47,320 nucleotides of DNA, taken from assembly GCA_944326455.1 (NCBI GenBank), contig CALVEA010000016.1, positions 1 through 47,320 on the forward strand, in the 5' to 3' direction. Shown here one piece after another: positions 44,655 through 47,320 of the stretch. Under the pieces are notes generated by a model, which saw only the letters and a program-made list of their open reading frames with translations, had not been told where the DNA came from and did no database searches. Every line of letters begins with the position of its first letter. Within the stretch, counting starts at the first letter, position 1. The DNA is from Candidatus Gastranaerophilales bacterium. GTDB lineage: Bacteria > Cyanobacteriota > Vampirovibrionia > Gastranaerophilales > Gastranaerophilaceae. The position numbers were made by a program, and so were the translations under genes.

Positions 44655-46292
44655 ATGATAAAAGCCAGATTAAAAATTTTTGCAGGTGATATATTAGGGG
44701 GGCTTAATTCTGCAATAGTAGCATTGCCGCAAGCGTTGGCATTTGGTGTTGCAACAGGTTTCGGAGCGAGTGCCGGAGTTTGGGGTGCGATAATTTTATG
44801 CTTTATTGCAGGTCTTTTTGGGAGTAAGGTTCCGCTTGTTTCAGGAATAACGGGTCCGGTAACCATTGTTATTGCATCAATTATGCATGCGCTTAATGCC
44901 GATATTCCATCGGTTATTTTAGTTATATTAATGGCAGGAATTTTACAGACAATTCTTGGGCTTACATCTTTGGGCAGTATTGTTAAATATGTGCCTTATC
45001 CCGTAATTTCCGGATTCATGAATGGCATAGGTACTATTATTATAATTATGCAGATTAATCCTCTGATGGGATGTCCTGTTATGTCCAATACAATAACAAG
45101 TGTTGAAGCTTTCTTTAAAAATATACATTCCATTAACCCTGATGCTTTGTTCATTGGGATTTTGACTCTTATTATCGTATTTGCTATCCCTAAAAGATTT
45201 AATAAAGTTATTCCGGGGCAGGCAATTGCGCTGGTAATTTGTACTTTAATATCAATAAAAATGGGGCTTAATCTGGAGAGAATATCAGAGATTTCTGTCA
45301 ATTTGCCGGCATTAACTTTGCCTAAAGCGAGTTTGCATTCGGTAATAACATATTTTCATTATGCGGTAATGCTCGCTATAGTTTTATCTTCTGAAAGCCT
45401 TTTGACAGTCCTGGTTGCGGATTCTCTTATGAAAACAAAAACACCGACAAAGAAGATGCTTATAGGTCAGGGTATCGGGAATATGTTTTGTGCTTTTACG
45501 GGGACACTGCCCGGTTCGGCGGCAACTATGAGGACGGTTGCGGCAATTAATTCCGGCTCAACAACAAAAGTAACAGCAGTAGTAAGTTCGCTTATTCTGC
45601 TTTTGCTTATTTCGGTATTTTCAGGCTTTGCTGCACAAATTCCGCTTGCAGTGCTTGCCGGGATTTTGATAAAAATCGGGTATGATATTATTGATGTCAA
45701 ACTTCTTAAGGTAATAAAATTTGCACCAAAAGATGATTTATATGTACTCCTTCTTGTTTTTGTATTAACGGTATTCTATAATCTCATTGTTGCGGTTGGA
45801 GCCGGTATAACTTGTGCAGCTCTTCTTTATGCTAAAAGAACAGCTGATAAAACTAAACTTGTTCATAAGACTGTTTACGATAAAGATATAATTAAACTCG
45901 AAAAACTTCTGGAGAAAGATTATAAACATAAAATCAGGGTTGTGCATATTGACGGGCAGTTCTTTTTTGGTTCTGCAACTCAGCTTATTTCACAGTTTGA
46001 AGATGTTTGGGGAACAAAGTACTTGATTCTTGATTATTCGGCAGGAGACTTGCTTGATATTTCAGCAATCTTTGCGCTGGAAGATATTATCATCAGGCTT
46101 CAGTCTCAAAAAGTAAAAATTATTCTTGTAGTCAAAAATGAAGAAGTAAAAAAACAGTTAAGCGAACATAAAATAATAAGCCAAATAGGTGAAGATAAAG
46201 TGTTCTTTACGGAAATCGCAGCCATAGATTTTGCTAAAGAGTGTTTAAAAAATAAGATAAAAAAGAAACATTTTTGGGACAGTTTCAAATAA
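44655..46292 (+). CDS. SulP-family anion transporter with STAS domain
   Basis: 545 aa. About ten to twelve hydrophobic helices. SulP motifs: AIVALPQALAFGVATGFGAS near residue 20, ISGFMNGIG, and GNMFCAFTGTLPGSAATMRT. The cytosolic STAS domain (about 425-520) includes HIDGQFFFGSATQLI and ILDYSAGDLLDISA. Family members carry sulfate, bicarbonate or dicarboxylates; the substrate cannot be read from sequence. Confidence 0.92.
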   Translation: MIKARLKIFAGDILGGLNSAIVALPQALAFGVATGFGASAGVWGAIILCFIAGLFGSKVPLVSGITGPVTIVIASIMHALNADIPSVILVILMAGILQTILGLTSLGSIVKYVPYPVISGFMNGIGTIIIIMQINPLMGCPVMSNTITSVEAFFKNIHSINPDALFIGILTLIIVFAIPKRFNKVIPGQAIALVICTLISIKMGLNLERISEISVNLPALTLPKASLHSVITYFHYAVMLAIVLSSESLLTVLVADSLMKTKTPTKKMLIGQGIGNMFCAFTGTLPGSAATMRTVAAINSGSTTKVTAVVSSLILLLLISVFSGFAAQIPLAVLAGILIKIGYDIIDVKLLKVIKFAPKDDLYVLLLVFVLTVFYNLIVAVGAGITCAALLYAKRTADKTKLVHKTVYDKDIIKLEKLLEKDYKHKIRVVHIDGQFFFGSATQLISQFEDVWGTKYLILDYSAGDLLDISAIFALEDIIIRLQSQKVKIILVVKNEEVKKQLSEHKIISQIGEDKVFFTEIAAIDFAKECLKNKIKKKHFWDSFK

Positions 46293-46374
46293 ACTTAATG
46301 TATATAACAATTTTTTTAAAAACCAGCTCTTTGTCCCATTCCAATTTTGATATAAGTAGTTTATCCTAAGCTGT

Positions 46375-46719
46375 ATGGCTGATTTGTATGAAAAGAAAAT
46401 TCTTGCAGAGTTAATAAAGCGGCAGCGTAAAAAACTTAGTTTGACACAAGAAGAACTTGCCGAAAAAATTGATTTGAGTACTCAGCACCTTTCTAAAATA
46501 GAAAACGGGCATTCAATTCCTTCTTTGGAAACTTTTTTGAAACTTATGCAGGTACTTAATATTGACTTAAATTTAATCAATCCGGATATCCAGTTGTACA
46601 AAGATGAACGCAGAACAGAGATAATAAGGTATATAAAGACTGCTGCTGATTCGGAAATAAAATTTATATTAGATATTTTGGAGACAACATTATCTTATAA
46701 AAATAGCTTTAGGACATAA
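46375..46719 (+). CDS. XRE-family helix-turn-helix regulator
   Basis: 114 aa. The helix-turn-helix spans about 9-62: LIKRQRKKLSLTQEELAEKI, DLSTQHLSKIENGHSIPSLE. The C-terminal part is short and helical, perhaps for dimerisation. No ribosome site precedes the ATG; TATCCT eight bases upstream may be a -10, giving a leaderless mRNA. Target unknown. Confidence 0.9.
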   Translation: MADLYEKKILAELIKRQRKKLSLTQEELAEKIDLSTQHLSKIENGHSIPSLETFLKLMQVLNIDLNLINPDIQLYKDERRTEIIRYIKTAADSEIKFILDILETTLSYKNSFRT

Positions 46720-46734
46720 ATTTGAAAAAGAAAA

Positions 46735-46759
46735 AGTCGGAAGGTATAACCTTCCGACT
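46735..46759 (-). terminator. Terminator of the minus-strand gene at the window end
   Basis: AGTCGGAAGGT-ATA-ACCTTCCGACT, an 11-bp perfect stem. Read on the minus strand it is followed by TTTTTCTTTTT. Confidence 0.88.
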
Positions 46760-46774
46760 ACACAATAGTAATAA

Positions 46775-47317
46775 TTAATTAGTTTCACAGCTGTTAAAAT
46801 CTATGAATCCACGTTTATAATCATTTTCTAAGTTATGATTAGCGCCTTTCTTGAACTCTTCTATTATTTTTGAAATACTATCATTATCCTTGACTATGTT
46901 TAGTAATGTGCCATTATACATTATCTTATTATATTTGGCAAAGTAACGGTAGAAATCAAGCCTAGGTACAGAGTATGAACCATGATCGTCAAGACAAGTA
47001 TAAGCACTGTCTAATGTATGATGAGGAGTAAGACTTAATTCTGTATTGCTTGGACACTCTAGATAAACTTGATATTTGATGCAATTTCTATTGTAAGGCT
47101 CAAGACCATACATTGTGCCTTCATCTACCAACATCCTATTTGAACCGATGCCGGAATTACTACTTGAATTTTCATCATTATTATCTGTAGCAGTCACTGT
47201 GGATAGCAGTTCCGGCATAACCTTCCACTCATCAGGCACGGATGTCAAGAGCGCACCATCGGGCGTAAGCTCTGATTTTCTCCAGTTTGTTTTAGATTTC
47301 AGGTATTCAATTCCCAT
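46775..47317 (-). CDS. Unknown protein, probably truncated by the window end
   Basis: 180 aa are visible, down to the stop at 46775. The first ATG is three bases from the edge and is preceded by an in-frame proline codon, so the true start may lie outside. A Ser/Asn-rich loop (about 43-57) and scattered cysteines (KYQVYLECPSNTE, YTCLDDHGSY, DFNSCETN) suggest an extracytoplasmic, disulfide-bonded protein. No family recognised. Confidence 0.55.
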   Translation of the reverse strand: MGIEYLKSKTNWRKSELTPDGALLTSVPDEWKVMPELLSTVTATDNNDENSSSNSGIGSNRMLVDEGTMYGLEPYNRNCIKYQVYLECPSNTELSLTPHHTLDSAYTCLDDHGSYSVPRLDFYRYFAKYNKIMYNGTLLNIVKDNDSISKIIEEFKKGANHNLENDYKRGFIDFNSCETN

Positions 47318-47320
47318 CGG

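Overview
The window looks like a chromosomal segment of a low-GC, non-photosynthetic, fermentative relative of Cyanobacteria, most likely a gut Vampirovibrionia/Melainabacteria (Gastranaerophilales) genome. The main support is the ATP synthase. It has the cyanobacterial/plastid layout, with a, c, b', b, delta, alpha and gamma in one operon (3858-8842) and beta plus epsilon in a separate operon 18 kb away (28112-26226). There are also two b-type subunits, a rubredoxin-fused flavin reductase typical of anaerobes, flagellar chaperones, and no photosynthesis genes. The lineage assignment is inference.

Layout. 1-2625: a prepilin-like protein carrying YadA-type head repeats and an S74 self-cleaving chaperone domain, then a 700-base spacer of short octamer repeats and hairpins. 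2626-3723: ychF. 3788-8842: F-type ATP synthase operon with a recognisable promoter. 8908-13376: an EamA transporter, a TPR/NHL protein, miaA, an asparaginase and an MshEN-like protein. 13464-14775: a small flagellar group (FlaG-like, FliS, FliT-like). 14889-17221: HU, a protein built of four winged-helix domains, infC with an apparent AUA start, and tRNA-Phe. 17221-21542: an accessory stretch full of dispersed repeats, with a cysteine-phosphatase-like protein between two direct repeats, a HExxH protein and a HAD hydrolase broken by a dinucleotide-repeat frameshift. 21709-25283: TPR, diguanylate cyclase, tsaE and tsaB, head to tail. 25345-28112: tpiA, atpC, atpD on the minus strand. 28379-31267: gshA-like, rsmA, flavin reductase-rubredoxin.

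31290-32462 is RNA-rich. It holds a very structured leader or small RNA with a 24-codon ORF whose ribosome-binding site sits in a hairpin loop, then tmRNA (ssrA) flanked on both sides by long nested-palindrome elements. A copy of the tmRNA 3' end lies 230 bases downstream. Directly after it, 32704-40345 is a compact five-gene cassette: a SIR2-like NADase-type protein, an unknown 893-aa protein, two proteins each with a single HxRxxxxD phospholipase-D half site, and an unknown 593-aa protein. Gene order, overlaps, AT-rich composition and the tmRNA position all suggest a mobile anti-phage or abortive-infection system. I do not recognise this combination as a described system, so it is the best candidate for something new.

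40372-47317: a LysR regulator facing, across a 25-base palindromic operator, an operon of a 68-aa protein, a DUF3737 protein and an alpha/beta hydrolase; a secreted second hydrolase; a SulP anion transporter; an XRE regulator; and an unknown protein cut by or near the window end.
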